Of a stretch of 64,000 bases of DNA, positions 1 through 12,819 are shown one piece after another. This DNA comes from Benincasa hispida. Taxonomy: Eukaryota > Streptophyta > Magnoliopsida > Cucurbitales > Cucurbitaceae. Location: NCBI RefSeq assembly GCF_009727055.1, contig NC_052357.1, positions 86,390,721 through 86,454,720 of the forward strand, given 5' to 3'. Numbering within the stretch: the first letter of the stretch is position 1; each line of letters begins with the position of its first letter. A model generated the notes under the pieces. The model worked only from the letters and a program-made list of their open reading frames with translations, did not search any database and was not told the origin of the DNA. The translations under genes were made by a program, and so were the position numbers.

Positions 1-1022
1 CTTTTCTAAAGAGTTAGGATAGGTCGATTACTTGTTAAACAAAGAGTTATTTACTTACCCGGGGAGATCTTGTCTAAGGTTGGGGGTTCTTAAGATGACG
101 GTTTATGGAACACCTCCTACCTGGAGATCAAACTGACGTCTAAGTCAAATAATCCTAGTTTTAATGAGCATGCGTAAGAGATGTGAGGTAATAAAATTTG
201 TTTATTACCTAGACATCATAGGTTAAAATCCAGTATAAGAGTTATACATGGATCTATCACCTAGACTTAAGATATGTTTGATTTAGCCGAAATATATCTC
301 TAAGTATTTTTTTTATACCCTAAACCGTTATAGAACACTTCAACTAGAGAGAAGTAGCGTAGTTTTAGCCCTAGCGTCCCTAAGAGTTCACATCGTGAGG
401 TCCATACAGGGCTTTGGGTCGTGCTTAGGAGCAGGCTCCCTTTGGAGAGTGTTTGCATGGATCAATATCAAGGTGAATAGGGGAAGTAGTTCATAGTAAG
501 TGGGTGAGGGGTATGTAACAACATATCCCACGGTCTCTTCCCTTAGGTCGCATCGTGAGATTCTTATAATGCACCTGCATGTCTGCCCTGGAGCGACCTT
601 TCCCTTCAGAGGGTTGTATTATAGGATTCGGAACACCACGAACTCCAAATCTGGATAGGCTCTCTTAGATCAGTTTTCATATTGACTTTCCACTTTCGGG
701 AGCATGTTGATTTTGGTTTCTGAAATCCAAAAATGGAAGGTTACACTTACAAGAACTACTAAGATGTTAGTATATTCTTGACCAAAGTAGCGATAACTAA
801 AGTGCTATAGGAATAAAGAGTTATTCTGAAGTTAGCATCTAGTCAAGATTGTCTTAGTTCAAAAGAGGAATAATCGACTGTCCTTCGGTGGAGGTTACTC
901 TAAACTTTTGAAATATCGTTGCAAAATATAATAATGAAGGGTATATTGTTAGTTTTTGATAAATTAAACTTGTTTCTTTGTGGTTATAGTTTTTTCTAAA
1001 AGAATATGTTTATCTTTTCAGC
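1..1022 (+). other. Untranslated leader of copia element A
   Basis: This stretch has no convincing reading frame. It matches in order the leader of element C near the window end (about 63400-64000) and the reverse complement of 49125-50130 in element B. The shared landmark is the phrase around 455-510 (a GTGTTTG, then TCAATATCAAGGTG, then TTCATAGTAAG), which recurs near 63930-63985. It therefore lies between the primer binding site and gag. Confidence 0.8.
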
Positions 1023-4000
1023 ATGAATAGCTCGATAATCCAACTCTTAGCTTCCGAGAAACTAAATGGCAATAATTATTCGACATGGAAATCAAATCTA
1101 AACATAATACTGGTAGTAGACGATTTAAGATTTGTCTTAACTGAGGAATGTCCTCAAGCCCCAGCCTCAAATGCTAACCAAACTGTTCGGGAAGCATACG
1201 ATCGATGGGTCAAAGACAATGAAAAGGCCCGTGTTTTGGCAAAGAAACATGAATCCTTAGCTACGGCTAAAGAGATAATAGATTCATTAAGAGAAATGTT
1301 TGGGCAACCATCATGGTTCCTTAGACACGAGGCAATTAAGACAATTTACACAAAGCGGATGAAGGAGGGGACCTCTGTTAGAGAACATGTCCTGGACATG
1401 ATGATGTACTTCAATGTCGCTGAAGTAAATGGCGGACCCATTAATAAGGCTAACCAGGTTAGCTTTATCTTACAATCTCTTCCAAAGAGTTTTATACCTT
1501 TTGAGACAAATGCGTCTTTAAATAAGATAGAATTTACCTCACTGCCCTTCTTAACGAGCTCCAGCGATTCCAAAACCTTACTTTAGGTAAGGGAAAAGAA
1601 GTGGAAACAAATGTTGCTACCACTAAGAAAAAATTTATAAGAGGATCGTCCTCTAAAAATAAAGCTGGACCCTCTAAAGCTCAAATGAAAAAGAAGGGAA
1701 AAAGGCAAGCTCCCAAGATAAAAAAGGGAAAGAATGATACAGATAAAGGAAAATGTTTCCACTGTAACCAAAATGGGCATTGGAAGAGAAATTGTTCGAA
1801 GTGTCTTACAGAGAAGAAAGCTGAGAAAACGACACAAGGTAAATATGATTTACTGGTCGTTGAAACATGTTTAGTGGAATATGATACTTCAATCTGGATA
1901 CTAGATTCAGGAGCCACTAATCATATTTGTTTCTCNNNNNNNNNNNNNNNNNNNNNNNNNNNNNNNNNNNNNNNNNNNNNNNNNNNNNNNNNNNNNNNNN
2001 NNNNNNNNNNNNNNNNNNNNNNNNNNNNNNNNNNNNNNNNNNNNNNNNNNNNNNNNNNNNNNNNNNNNNNNNNNNNNNNNNNNNNNNNNNNNNNNNNNNN
2101 NNNNNNNNNNNNNNNNNNNNNNNNNNNNNNNNNNNNNNNNNNNNNNNNNNNNNNNNNNNNNNNNNNNNNNNNNNNNNNNNNNNNNNNNNNNNNNNNNNNN
2201 NNNNNNNNNNNNNNNNNNNNNNNNNNNNNNNNNNNNNNNNNNNNNNNNNNCTATTTATGGCACCTAAAACTTGGTCACATAAATCTTAATAGGATTGGAA
2301 AATTGGTCAAGAGTGGACTTTTAAGTCAGTTAGAAGATAACTCTTTACCTCCATGTGAATCTTGTCTTGAAGGAAAGATGACCAAGAGATCTTTTACTGG
2401 AAAAGGTCTCAGAGTTGAAGTACCCTTAGAGCTCGTACATTCGGACCTTTGTGGACCAATGAATGTCAAGGCTCGAGGTAGGTATGAATATTTCATCAGT
2501 TTTATTGATGATTATTCAAGGTATGGTCATGTTTACCTGCTTCATTACAAGTCTGATTCTCTTGAAAAGTTCAAAGAATATAAGGTCGAAGTTGAGAATG
2601 AATTAGGTAAAACAATAAAGACATTTCGATCAGATCGAGGTGGAAAGTATATGGACATACGATTCCAAAACTATTTGATAGAAAACGAGATCCAATCACA
2701 ACTTTCTGCACCTAGTACGCCTCAGCAGAATGGTGTATCAGAAAGAAGAAACAGAACCTTATTAGATATGGTTCGCTCTATGATGAGTTATGCTCAATTG
2801 CCTGATTCCTTTTAGGGATATGCACTTGAATTTGCTGTCCATATTTTGAACAATGTTCTCTCTAAAAGTGTTTCAAAAACACCTTATGAGCTATAAAAAT
2901 GGCGTAAAAGTAGTTTACGTCACTTTAGAATTTGGGGTTGCCTAGCACATGTGTTGGTACAAAATCCCAAGAAATTGGAACATCATTCAAAGTTATGCCT
3001 ATTTGTAGGTTATCCAAAGGAAACAAGGGGTGGTCTGTTTTATCATCCTCAAGAAAATAAGGTATTTGTATCAACAAATGCCACATTCCTAGAGGAATAC
3101 CACATTAGAAATCATCAACCAAGCAGTAAAATAGTGTTGAAAGAAATTTCAAAAGACGCTACAGATAAAGCTAGTTCATCTACTAAAGTAGTAGATAAAA
3201 CTAGTATATCAGATCAGTCACATCCTTCTTAAGAGTTGAGAATGCCTCGACGTAATGGGAGGGTTGTTCATCAGCCTAACCGTTACTTGGGTTTAACAGA
3301 AACACAAGTCTTCATACCTGATGACGGCACAGAGGATCCATCGACCTATAAACAGGCGATGAAAGATGTGGACCGTGATCAGTGGATCAAAGCCATGGAC
3401 CTCAAAATGGAGTCTATGTACTTCAATTCTATCTGGAAACTTGTAGATCAACCAAATAATGTAAAACCAATTGGTTGTAAGTGGATCTACAAGAGAAAAC
3501 GAGACCAAGCCGGTAAAGTACAGACTTTTAAGGCTCGACTTGTGGCAAAGGGTTATACCTAGAGAGAGGGAGTGGACTATGAAGAAACTTTCTCTCCCGT
3601 TGCCATGCTTAAGTCGATTAGAATACTCTTATCCATGCCACCTTTTATGACTATGAAATTCGGCATATGGATATCAAGACAGCGTTTCTAAATGGCGATC
3701 TTGAAGAGAGTATATATATGGCTCAACCAGAGGGGTTTATTGCACAGGGTCAAGAACAAAAGGTTTGTAAGCTTCAAAAATCCATTTATGAGTTGAAACA
3801 AGCTTTTAGATCCTGGAATATAAGGTTTGATATTGCGATCAAATCTTATGGCTTTGAACAGAATATTGACGAGCCTTGTGTTTACAAAAAGATCATCAAT
3901 TCTACTATAGCGTTCTTAGTTTTATATGTCGATGATATTCTACTCATTGGGAATGATGTAGGATATCTTACTGACGTCAAACAATGGCTAGATACACAAT

Positions 4001-4860
4001 TCCAAATGAAAAATTTAGGAACGCAGTATATTCTTGGGATCCAAATTGTTCGGAATCACAAGAATAGGACACTAGCCATGTCTCAAGCATCTTATGTAGA
4101 CAAAATGTTGTCTAGATATAAAATGCAAATTTCCAAAAATGGTCTGTTGCCTTTCAGGCATGGAATTCATCTGTCAAAAGAAAAATGTCCTAAGACACTT
4201 CAAGAAGTTGAGGATATGAGAAATATTTCCTATGTCTTCGCAGTTGGAAGCCTGATGTATGCAATGTTATGTACTAGACCTGACATATGCCACTCAGTAG
4301 GGATCGTCAGTAGATACCAGTTTAGTCCTGGATGTGATCATTAGACTTCCTTTAAGAACAACTTAAAGTATCTCAGGAGAACTAGGGACTACATACTCGT
4401 ATATAGCGCTAAGGATTTGATCCTTACTGGATACACTGCCTCTGATTTCCAAACTGATAAATATGCTAGAAAGTCTACATCCGGATCAGTGTTCACTTTT
4501 AACGGAGGAGCAGTAGTGTGAAGAAGCGTAAAACAGACCTGTATAGCTGATTCCACAATGGAAGCTGAATACGTAGCTGCTTGCGAAACAGCACAAGAAG
4601 CAGTATGGCTGAGGAAATTTTTGACAGATTTGGAAGTTGTTCCAAATATGCATCTACCTATCACCTTGTATTGTGACAACAATGGTGCAGCTGCAAATTC
4701 AAAAGAACCTCGAAGCCATAAATGGGGAAAGTACATGGAACACAAGTACCACCTTATCCAGGAAATCGTACACTGTGGTGACGTTGTAATGACCCAAATA
4801 CCTTCTAAGCAAAACATTGTTGATCCTTTTACAAAAACCCTCACGGTTAAAGTTTTTTAG
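1023..4860 (+). pseudogene. Copia gag-pol polyprotein, degenerate
   Basis: Gag starts at ATG 1023 (MNSSIIQLLASEKLNG; UBN2-type copia gag) and shifts frame near 1560-1600. The next frame (1601-2815) holds a CCHC zinc knuckle (CFHCNQNGHWKRNC), the protease motif LDSGATNH just before an N gap, and integrase with an HHCC zinc finger (CESC pair) and the DDE core (HSDLCGP, FRSDRGG, PQQNGVSERRNR). Stops follow at 2813-2815, in the segment before 2951, and at 3230. Reverse transcriptase resumes at 3236 and, after another frameshift near 3640, at 3667 with MDIKTAFLNG and the catalytic YVDD. RNase H (MEAEYVA) ends at 4860. At least five disabling lesions make it non-functional. The family normally encodes one polyprotein of about 1,300-1,400 residues. 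Confidence 0.92.
1936..2250. other. Assembly gap (315 N)
   Basis: A run of N interrupts the protease-to-integrase part of element A. Reading frames appear to continue across it only because N was translated as X. The true length and frame are unknown. Confidence 0.99.
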
Positions 4861-4903
4861 GGTCACCTACAGAGCTTAGGTCTACGATGTTTCTAAACTA
4901 GGA

Positions 4904-4918
4904 CAAGTGGGAGATTAT
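4904..4918 (+). other. Upstream polypurine-tract-like motif of copia A
   Basis: The string ACAAGTGGGAGAT lies about 130 bases before the LTR-adjacent polypurine tract and shares its AAGTGGGAG core. It could be a second plus-strand primer site or a relic. Element B has a weakly preserved counterpart near 45077-45090. Confidence 0.4.
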
Positions 4919-5032
4919 GTTGGCCGTGAATGCCCTAGTTTATTGTATTCATATGTTTATTGTACTCATATGTAATATTAATTTCTCACAGTTAAATTCA
5001 ACATCGTTTGATCCTACTAGGAGTTTTTAGTC

Positions 5033-5044
5033 CAAGTGGGAGTT
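5033..5044 (+). other. Polypurine tract of copia A
   Basis: The purine-rich CAAGTGGGAGTT ends directly before the LTR start TGTTGG. This is the usual copia arrangement, in which the tract primes plus-strand DNA synthesis. Confidence 0.8.
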
Positions 5045-6990
5045 TGTTGGATTTTATGTCCTAAAACTCGTAGTTTGTAATATCATATTATTGTTCAATA
5101 AAGCAGTTATTGAAAATCTTTAGTAAATTTAAATTCTATATTCATGAATCCAATAAACTAAGGTTCCAAGGCTTTTAAGTTTAAGTTTGAACTTTATGTA
5201 GTGACATAAATGTGGATCAAGTTCAAATATATATAGCCAAAATGGTCTATAGTATATGAATAAGGCGCTTTGTTCTGGGGACACTATGGATGCGGCCCAT
5301 TTTGTAGTTAGTACAAACGATGTGATCCTAAACCGTTCATGTGGAGACATGAAAATGGGGGCATCCTATGTAAAGAATTTACATAAGACTGAACCATGAA
5401 ATAGTCACTTTTACGTTCTAAATGTCGTTTAATGTATAAAACTGACTATTTCGTTAATTGATGACCTAGGTAACTTAATCTTAATCCTGAGCTAACTATG
5501 AACTCCTGTTCACTCGGAATTATCCTTAGATCTGCATAGGTGAGGGCAACTCATTATCGCTGATCTAATAAGCCTCCCCATTTCAGGGGTAAGATCGGGT
5601 GGATAGTTAGGAACATAAGGTACAAGATGGAATTCACTCCTACCCGTTATAGGGATAGTAGATAGGTTGTTCCCTTTAGTACTGAATCCAGGTCTTGAAC
5701 AAGGGGCCCAACCCTCTCATTGGTCCGAGAGGGGTTCGGTTTATAGGTTGGACCTTAAACCAATTGTTCATTAGAGAATCAATGGAACTTAAGGAATAGA
5801 ATGTAGTCTCGAGAGTAAAACGGTTTTTATGACCAGCTGAGATTACAAACAATTTGTGAAGGATTAGCTTACTAATCATGGTTATATCAAATGGACACAA
5901 ATATATCTATAGTGAGGGAAGTGCAACTACGGAACTATAGTGGAATGACCCGTTAGTTAACGAATGTTGATTTGCTCCGTCTAAAGAGTTTAGCCAGCTA
6001 ATCTCGGATCGTTAGAGCCCATGATCTATAGGTCCATTAGGTTCCCCTACTAGCTCATATGGAATAAACTTATAACAGAATGATAGAATAATTCAAATTG
6101 TTCGAATTAGGTGAAAAGAGAAAAACCGACAAGTATATGTGATATAGTGGTCAGTTTTTCAATTTAGAGATACAACTTTAATATTTAAATGTGATTTAAA
6201 TATCAAGAATATGAATATGTTCGTATTCAGAAGCTCGGAAATAATAGAAATGGTCAAAGATGTAAAAAGTCAAAAAGTTAACTTTTGATTTTGAAAAGTC
6301 AAACTTTGACCAACCTTATATTCAAATGTGATTTGAATTTCGAGAAATGAATGCGGATTCATGCTCAGGAGATCAAAATTAGTTAACACGGAAAAAATCA
6401 TAAAAAGTCAAAAATGTTGACTTTTTTGTCAAAGTTTGATTTTAACCAGATGACTATTTTTTCCTTTGACTAAAGTTAGTGAGAAAATCCAAACTTTTGT
6501 TGGATAATTCCACTAACAAAATAGTGGGCTAGGTGTTGGCTTATAGTGGAGACATTAAGCCCACTAAGATAGTGGATTCTAGGTGTTGGGATTTTATGAA
6601 ATTATTTCATGCAATTTTGCATGGCCCTTTTCTATAAATATGGGCTTGTGTTTTTGGATTAAAAACTTTTGAATTTTTGCCAAAATAGTTTTCTAAAATT
6701 GGACTAAAAAGAAAAATCCAAACCCAACCAAAAATCCCTTCTTCTATTTCCATCTTTTCTCTCTCTTGGGTTCTTCTTCTATCAGGTCCCACAACCCGGT
6801 TCTGAGTCCAGAGAATAGTAGGTCAGCTCTAGTGGTGGTCCGTTCGTGTTCGATGGAGATAGACGAGTTTCGGGAGCTTCAAATGTATTATTTCAAAATA
6901 ACCCTAATTAATTCTTTTAGGGTTGCATGTTTATTTTGGGCAATTAAAGTAAAATTGATTCTCTTTTCCACTGTGCATGCCGTTTTTTCG
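5045..6990 (+). repeat. 3' LTR of copia element A (about 1.95 kb)
   Basis: It begins TGTTGG right after the polypurine tract. Blocks such as CCAATAAACTAAGG, the ATGTAGTGACATAAATGTGGATCAAG stretch and the GGTAGGAGTGAATTCCATC-like stretch are shared with the LTRs of element B (reverse complement of 43066-44966 and 51620-53410) and element C (from 59639). A TATA box at 6633 fits an LTR promoter. The right edge was chosen where similarity to the LTR ends of B (TGCATG...) runs out, so it is approximate. Confidence 0.75.
6633..6640 (+). promoter_or_regulatory. TATA box of copia A LTR
   Basis: TATAAATA lies about 350 bases before the LTR end, upstream of a CT-rich stretch (6740-6780) that probably contains the start of R. 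The promoter role is inferred from position and motif only. Confidence 0.45.
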
Positions 6991-7019
6991 TTCACTTAGA
7001 TCTGTCATGGTTTGATTCG

Positions 7020-7200
7020 GAGTCTTCTTCAATTTCTGTCATCAGTTCAATCGGCCAGTTTGTGGGTTCGGTTCAGTTCAGATGGATCAATTCAGTTTTT
7101 GTAAAACTTGGTTCAGTTGACGTCATTCAAATTAGTTTGGTTCAGTTCGATTGGTTTGGTTTAGTTTAGTCAAACCAATTTGGTTAAGTTTGGTGTATTT
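7020..7200. repeat. Degenerate GGTTCAGTT/GGTTTGGTT repeats
   Basis: Many imperfect copies of a 9-10 base GGTTCAGTT-type word follow each other just after the copia A LTR. Similar words (AACCGAACC, reverse strand) occur in the leader of element B at about 50530-50710. No coding potential was seen. Confidence 0.55.
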
Positions 7201-9200
7201 GCTTAATTAATTCTGCTGTTTAGGTTCATGAGTTTCAACATAGTTTTTTTTTTTTTTTTTTTTGTGAGTCTCTATTTTCATATCTTTATCTTTGTTTTGT
7301 TTTCAAATTGGTCGTTCATGGGTTTTATTTTCCAATCATTACATATATCTCTATTTTCAGCTTAGAAGTTAGTATGTTTTTACATCTTTATGTTGGTCTC
7401 TTTTTCCAGTCCAGAAGTTTGTGAGTTTCTGTTTTCAGCGTAGAAGTTCTCTATATTTTAGTTCTTCATGGGTTTTTATTTCCCGCCCAGATCTACTATG
7501 ACTTTAATTTAGAAGAGTTTGGCTCAGTCTCTGGCATGCCAGGCGCTTCAGTTCGTCGTTTCACAAACTCAAGTTGTCTCTACCACCTTGAAGTTTTGAG
7601 GGAGGATGGTTGGTCATATTTATGCTATAGATTTATGTATTCTACATAGATTAGGCTATGAGATTAGAAAATTTGTTATGATCATTTTGTATAAATTCCC
7701 TACAATTAATTGAAATCGAATATTACAAAAAATGTTCAAGTCCAATATCACACATAGTTGAGCTTCGACAAAAATTTACCGAATATCTCACTTTTATGAA
7801 AATTTCAATTGAAAACATCGATAAAAGTATTGATATCGATTGATGTTTCGTTAAAAAGAATATAAGACAAAAAAAATTCAAAACAAAATATAGTAGATTA
7901 ATAAATAAACAGTTTTACACTTTTGTAAATTACTTAATTATTGTTTATATTACACTCTCCAACTATGATAGCTCATCGATCTGATCTTAGCCCTTCGGAG
8001 CGAGAAAAAAGTGAGCAAACTTCATTCCTTCTCATCTATCTGACCAGGAAGAGAGGGAGGAACACCCTAATGGGCTCGGTTCACTGACCTCTATATAGAT
8101 CGCCTTGCCATCCCTATAGATTGATTTAGTAAAGATAATAGCTTTTTTCTATTTATTGTCAAGTTTAAAAGCAGTAACCAAACAAAGTAGAAGAAACTTG
8201 TTCTTGGACCCTTATTTTAAGATAAAGAAGGAAATGGTCTTTTGAATGCTATTTCATTAAAAAAAAAAAAAAACTTTAATTATATTTATATTGCATTCAC
8301 ATTATCGTCGTTTTTTTTCTTTTAGTGTTTGAATTTACATTCTAAATTATCAACTTTTTTTATACTTAAAAACGTCATTTTAAGCACTTAGAAAATTAAT
8401 TTAATTATATCCTTAATATCTAGAGTATATATAATGACTAAAATATTTTTTTTTTAATATATATATATTATATAACAAAATAGAATAAAATTAATATTTT
8501 AATATTAAAAAATTGTATTCTTTCTCCTCTTCAAACTTCCTCTCTCCAACACTTTTATAGTTCTCTCAATGTGAACACGACAGATCGAGTACTATTATCA
8601 AATCCAATGACTAAAAAGTGTCAACAAAGTAATAATTGTTATTATATATATAAAAAAATCAACAATAATATAGGCAGAAATGGTCCCATTTTTCAAACCT
8701 TTATATAAATTTATTTATACGTCAACATTAATATAGATCAACGGACCTAAGTTTATATTACAAATTTTAAAGTGTGAGGTTCAATTCTCCCATCTACAAA
8801 TAGTCAAATAGATATACACAACTCTACTTTTAGTTTTACTTATTCTAAGTATGGTATTAAATTTTCATCGACATATCAACATTTTTATCGATATTTTATT
8901 TTTATAGGTTCGATATCAATAAAAAAGATAAATCACAATTTTCAATATAAAAATAAATAAATAAATGTAACTAATGTAAATATGATATAATTAATAAAAA
9001 CATGTTAAATTGTTTTAAAAACGTAAAATATTTATTTATTTTTAAATATTTTTATTTTTACAATTTTTCTAGAAAAAATTATCACATGGACATTTCATAT
9101 TTTTTCAATATTTCTATTGTTATTTTCCTAAATTGAATCTTCGATATTAATATTTTATCTCTCGACTCTAAGTTCTCTCGTGTTTCTCCTTTGCAAAAGA

Positions 9201-9236
<36 letters not shown>

Positions 9237-9237
9237 C
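9201..9237. repeat. (AAT/ATT)n microsatellite
   Basis: About nine AAT units run directly into ATT units, giving a foldable trinucleotide tract. Confidence 0.95.
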
Positions 9238-9526
9238 CCAAATAACTTTTTTAATTGAGAAATTTGCAACTTTTGTTAGTCGAGTGTTACATAGTCAACC
9301 AAGATATGCTGTGTTTTTCATCAAAGGCTAACTATAAATCCATCTTTGATCATTTAAAGCATAGTCATTATTTATTTATTTTTCCCATTTTCAAAATCCA
9401 TTTTTTTGTTTCTTCCTTATTTGACAGCTTGCCAATTGTCCAATTTTACTTCACCACTTCACCTAATCATTTTATTACTATTTTTTTTTTTCAAACTCTC
9501 ATTTTAGAGCTGTTTTCATGTGCGTC

Positions 9527-9549
9527 TTAATAATAATAATAATAATAAA
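9527..9549. repeat. (TAA)n microsatellite
   Basis: Seven consecutive TAA units, 300 bases after a similar tract. Confidence 0.95.
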
Positions 9550-10924
9550 TAGTATAGTAGTAGGAAAAAGGCCACCTTTAACATATGAAATTTTATTTAA
9601 ATTAATTTTGTATAAATTTAAAATCATAAATAATTAATTATCATATCAGAAATGAAAGCTGACCCCAAACAAATCATAAAATTTCACAATCTAAATACAG
9701 TCCACTTGTATTAAGAAAGTATTTAAAATTTCACTATTTCATATATGATGTAGTATTATGCAAATTTTATATGGTATCCCTATCTCAAAACTAACTAACC
9801 TAAATCTTCTTTTTTCTTGAAATTTTCATGATGTTGATTTCAATTTATACCAAATTGTTTAAGTGCTATGTATTGGTCTCCAAACTTTTTAAAGCATTTT
9901 GATGAAAAAATTGGATTATATAAAAGTTTATGATTTATTTTTACATGTCGAATTTTTATAGTATAATACAAATGAGATAATTTGAACCATCGACCAATAC
10001 ATTTATAAGTCAATTGATGTTTGCCCTAGCTAAACTTATAAAACAGAAAACTTTCCATTATTACATAGACTTTATCATTTTATTGAGTAGTTATTGCACA
10101 AAATTTGAAAATTTATAAGAGTATTTGACACAAAATTGAAAATTAATTAACTAGACAATTTTAAAGTATATAGTTTTTTTAGTATGACAATTGTGTGGAT
10201 GAGGAATCGAACATTCTATCAGATGAATTAAATTAAGCTCATTTTGATAAAAAAAATTTATGAACTAAATTATAATAAATCAAAGTTAACAAATAAAATC
10301 TATAAAATTGTTACTACTACGTTAGGGATGAGAAGTGAATTTTAACACGATATATATTAGGCTAAAAAATGCTTTAATAGAAAGAAGAGAGAAAAAAAAA
10401 ATTATAGAGAGGGAAGGGGGCCGGAGGATAAAATGATAGAGACCGTACGACGTGTGTCGGTCACTTTCCGACTCCCACGTGGTGGACCCCTCACTATCTG
10501 ACTTTATTTTTTTATTATTTATTTATAGGCTGATGGGTTGTTAAAAGAAAAAGACAAAAAAAAAAAAAAAAAAAAAAGAGTTTGTTTTATTTATGATTAA
10601 ATAGAAAAATTAAAATAATAGGGTAGTTTTAAAAATTATTTATAAAATATTCTACTTTTTTAAATTATTTAGAAAAGTATTGTTGTTTTTTTTCTTTTTA
10701 ATAATTTAAACATTCGACCTTTGTGTTTTTTTTTTCTTTTTTACCTTTCAACATTCGACCTTTGTGTTCTTTTTTTTTTTTAAAAAAAATCCATTTTATA
10801 AAAACAATTTCTAAAAATATTTATTATTTTATTTAAACTCTAAAAGAATAAATTAAAAAAAAATATATCTCATAAAAATAAAAAGTGTAAATTAAAATAT
10901 CTTATTTATATAAAAATAATTACA

Positions 10925-12701
10925 AAAATCAATCTGTCCTACAAGGCGGATGTCGTCGACTTCAAATTTGAGGTTGCTCTGGTTCTTCTTGATGTAGCTC
11001 GGCACCTCTGCCAAACGTTTCATGATATAAATATTCATTATGCTCTCCACGACCCCAACCATGTCCATGCACGTTTGAAGACGAAGGACCAGCCTCTGAG
11101 TCATAATGTCCTGAACCAAATGCTGACATCCATCATCGGACTAACATAATCAGTTTGACTCTGCGTCTGCATCACATGGGGCAACTCTTCCACTTATGGC
11201 AACCTCATCAAACTCATCCTCTTCCTGTACAGGTCCTCTACGTCTAGAAGCTGGTGGAGGAACAATAGGTATATTGTACATATAATGTATCTCCTCCATA
11301 TAGTTTTGTTGTCACTATATATTGCAAGAACCTGGTTAGGATCATTCGCAACATCACAGAGTCTACTGTTGTTTGATCTCTATGAATTATAAAACAATTA
11401 GATAATATTTAAAATAAATTTAAATTAAAAATAATTAGATAATATTCATTCATTTACCAGATGACCCACAACTGCTCCCGGATGAGTGACGTAGCGCCTT
11501 GTGATATTATTATACCAATGAATGTAGTATTGAGTGACATCCTGTCAAACTGTTCAATAGAAACCTCCACTGCAATAAACCTTGCACGATAGTGTCATCG
11601 CACTACCAAATGTGCAACTTTTTCGGACCAATTTAAGTCCTTAAGTCAATATCATGCAGTAGGGGTTCAATATTATAAGGCAATGAGACATCCTGCTGAA
11701 AATCGAATTATCTCATCACCCTGTCAGGAAGATGCCACTCACCAATATGAAAACATATGAGAGGACTCATTGTCCACCATATATTTTGACCATTCATACA
11801 GAAATTGAGCAAAGTATGCATAATAATTTTGTATGGCTCCCAAATAACCTGAAACACAAAATATTATATTGGAGAATATTAAAGACAAATACAATAAAAA
11901 TGTGTATAAAATAATCAATTAGGTTCAGTGTAATGTATTTAATCAGGTTGAAGCAGATCAAACATGTGTCTGTAATGGCTAACTACATGTGTGGATGTCC
12001 TAGTCACACAAAATTTGTCTCTCTACCTAAATTTTTAAATTGATAATTTAGAATTTAAATTAACTAGATCAGTGATATAAAAATTAAATTGAATTAAAAC
12101 AACATACCAAGAATCGTAGGCTCGTCCAGCTAACTGATCGTCATTAACATGTAGCTGTGGAGCCATTGTTGGAAATCGCTCACAAGCCCATAGTTGCAAA
12201 AGTATGAGAGGACCAGCTATCTCTCGAACCTCAGGTCTTATTGCTTTGCATAGTTGTCTATACAACCAGGCCAAACATGCTCCACCCCACGAATACCACA
12301 CCGCATCATAGAGGTTAGCTAATAGTGGCAGGAACATCAAGTAAACAAAATGATTTGATTTGTCCGAAAACAGACTTCCACCCATCATATGTAGTATATA
12401 TGCTCGCGCATATCTTATGACGGTTTCCTCGTCTGCATCATCTTGTAGAGTGATAGTGCACCCTCCAACAGACATATGAAATGTATGCGTCTCAAACCTC
12501 CATCTCTTGACCAAGGCTGTGATCAGATGCCAGTCCAACTGAAAAAATCCCAATCTGGAGTGGGATAGTGCGCTGGAGAACTGCCTCTCGACGCCTGCAA
12601 GATATTTCTCCAGTAGTATGATCTTGTCATACAATAGATGATCGATGAATGGACTGGTCATACAAAACATCAAGATCAACAGGTCTTGGGTTTAAAGCCA
12701 T
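10925..12701 (-). pseudogene. MAIN-like plant mobile domain (PMD) protein, degenerate
   Basis: Reading leftward from ATG 12701 (MALNPRPVDLDVLYDQ), several frames together give PMD/MAIN-like protein. The best block (12679-12035) contains SRLGFFQLDWHLITALV, ARAYILHMMGG, YLMFLPLLANL, SWGGACLAWLYRQLCKA and REIAGPLILLQLWACERFP, all family signatures. Further blocks follow: SHYRHMFDLLQPD (about 11940-11990), IWEPYKIIMHT to FHIGEWHLPDRVMR (about 11715-11850), QYYIHWYNNITRRYVTHPGAVVGHL (about 11460-11540, given here by position) and a C-terminal RRHPPCRTD near 10930-10950. Internal stops and frame changes make it a pseudogene. Gaps at about 11850-11935 and 12000-12080 may be old introns. PMD genes are known both as host genes and as cargo of Mutator-like and other transposons. 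No terminal repeats were identified here. Confidence 0.85.
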
Positions 12702-12819
12702 GATCTGAAAGAAAAAAAAAATTATTTCTCAATTAAAAAAATATTTATTTCTCAATTAGAAGAATAATGTACAACTTAATTAACTTAAAATAATGTACAA
12801 CTTAATTAAAAGAATAAGT

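Larger units (their letters stand above)
1..6990 (+). mobile_element. Ty1/copia LTR retrotransposon A, 5' end outside window
   Basis: The parts run in copia order: untranslated leader, gag (1023 on), protease, integrase, reverse transcriptase, RNase H (ends 4860), polypurine tract (5033-5044) and a 3' LTR beginning TGTTGG at 5045. The 5' LTR lies before the window, so no target-site duplication can be checked. In-frame stops and frameshifts show that the copy is dead. The leader and coding parts resemble elements B (43066-53410, minus) and C (59639 on), so the three belong to one family or close relatives. The 3' LTR end near 6990 is estimated by comparison with the LTR ends of B and is uncertain by tens of bases. 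Confidence 0.9.
7200..10924. other. AT-rich intergenic DNA, no gene recognised
   Basis: Nothing coding is supported. It holds homopolymer runs (T at 7244-7263, A near 10557-10576), AAT microsatellites and short dispersed words with ATCGATAT/TATCGATA cores (about 7785-7850 and 8855-8935), which recur near 36640-36960. Confidence 0.6.
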
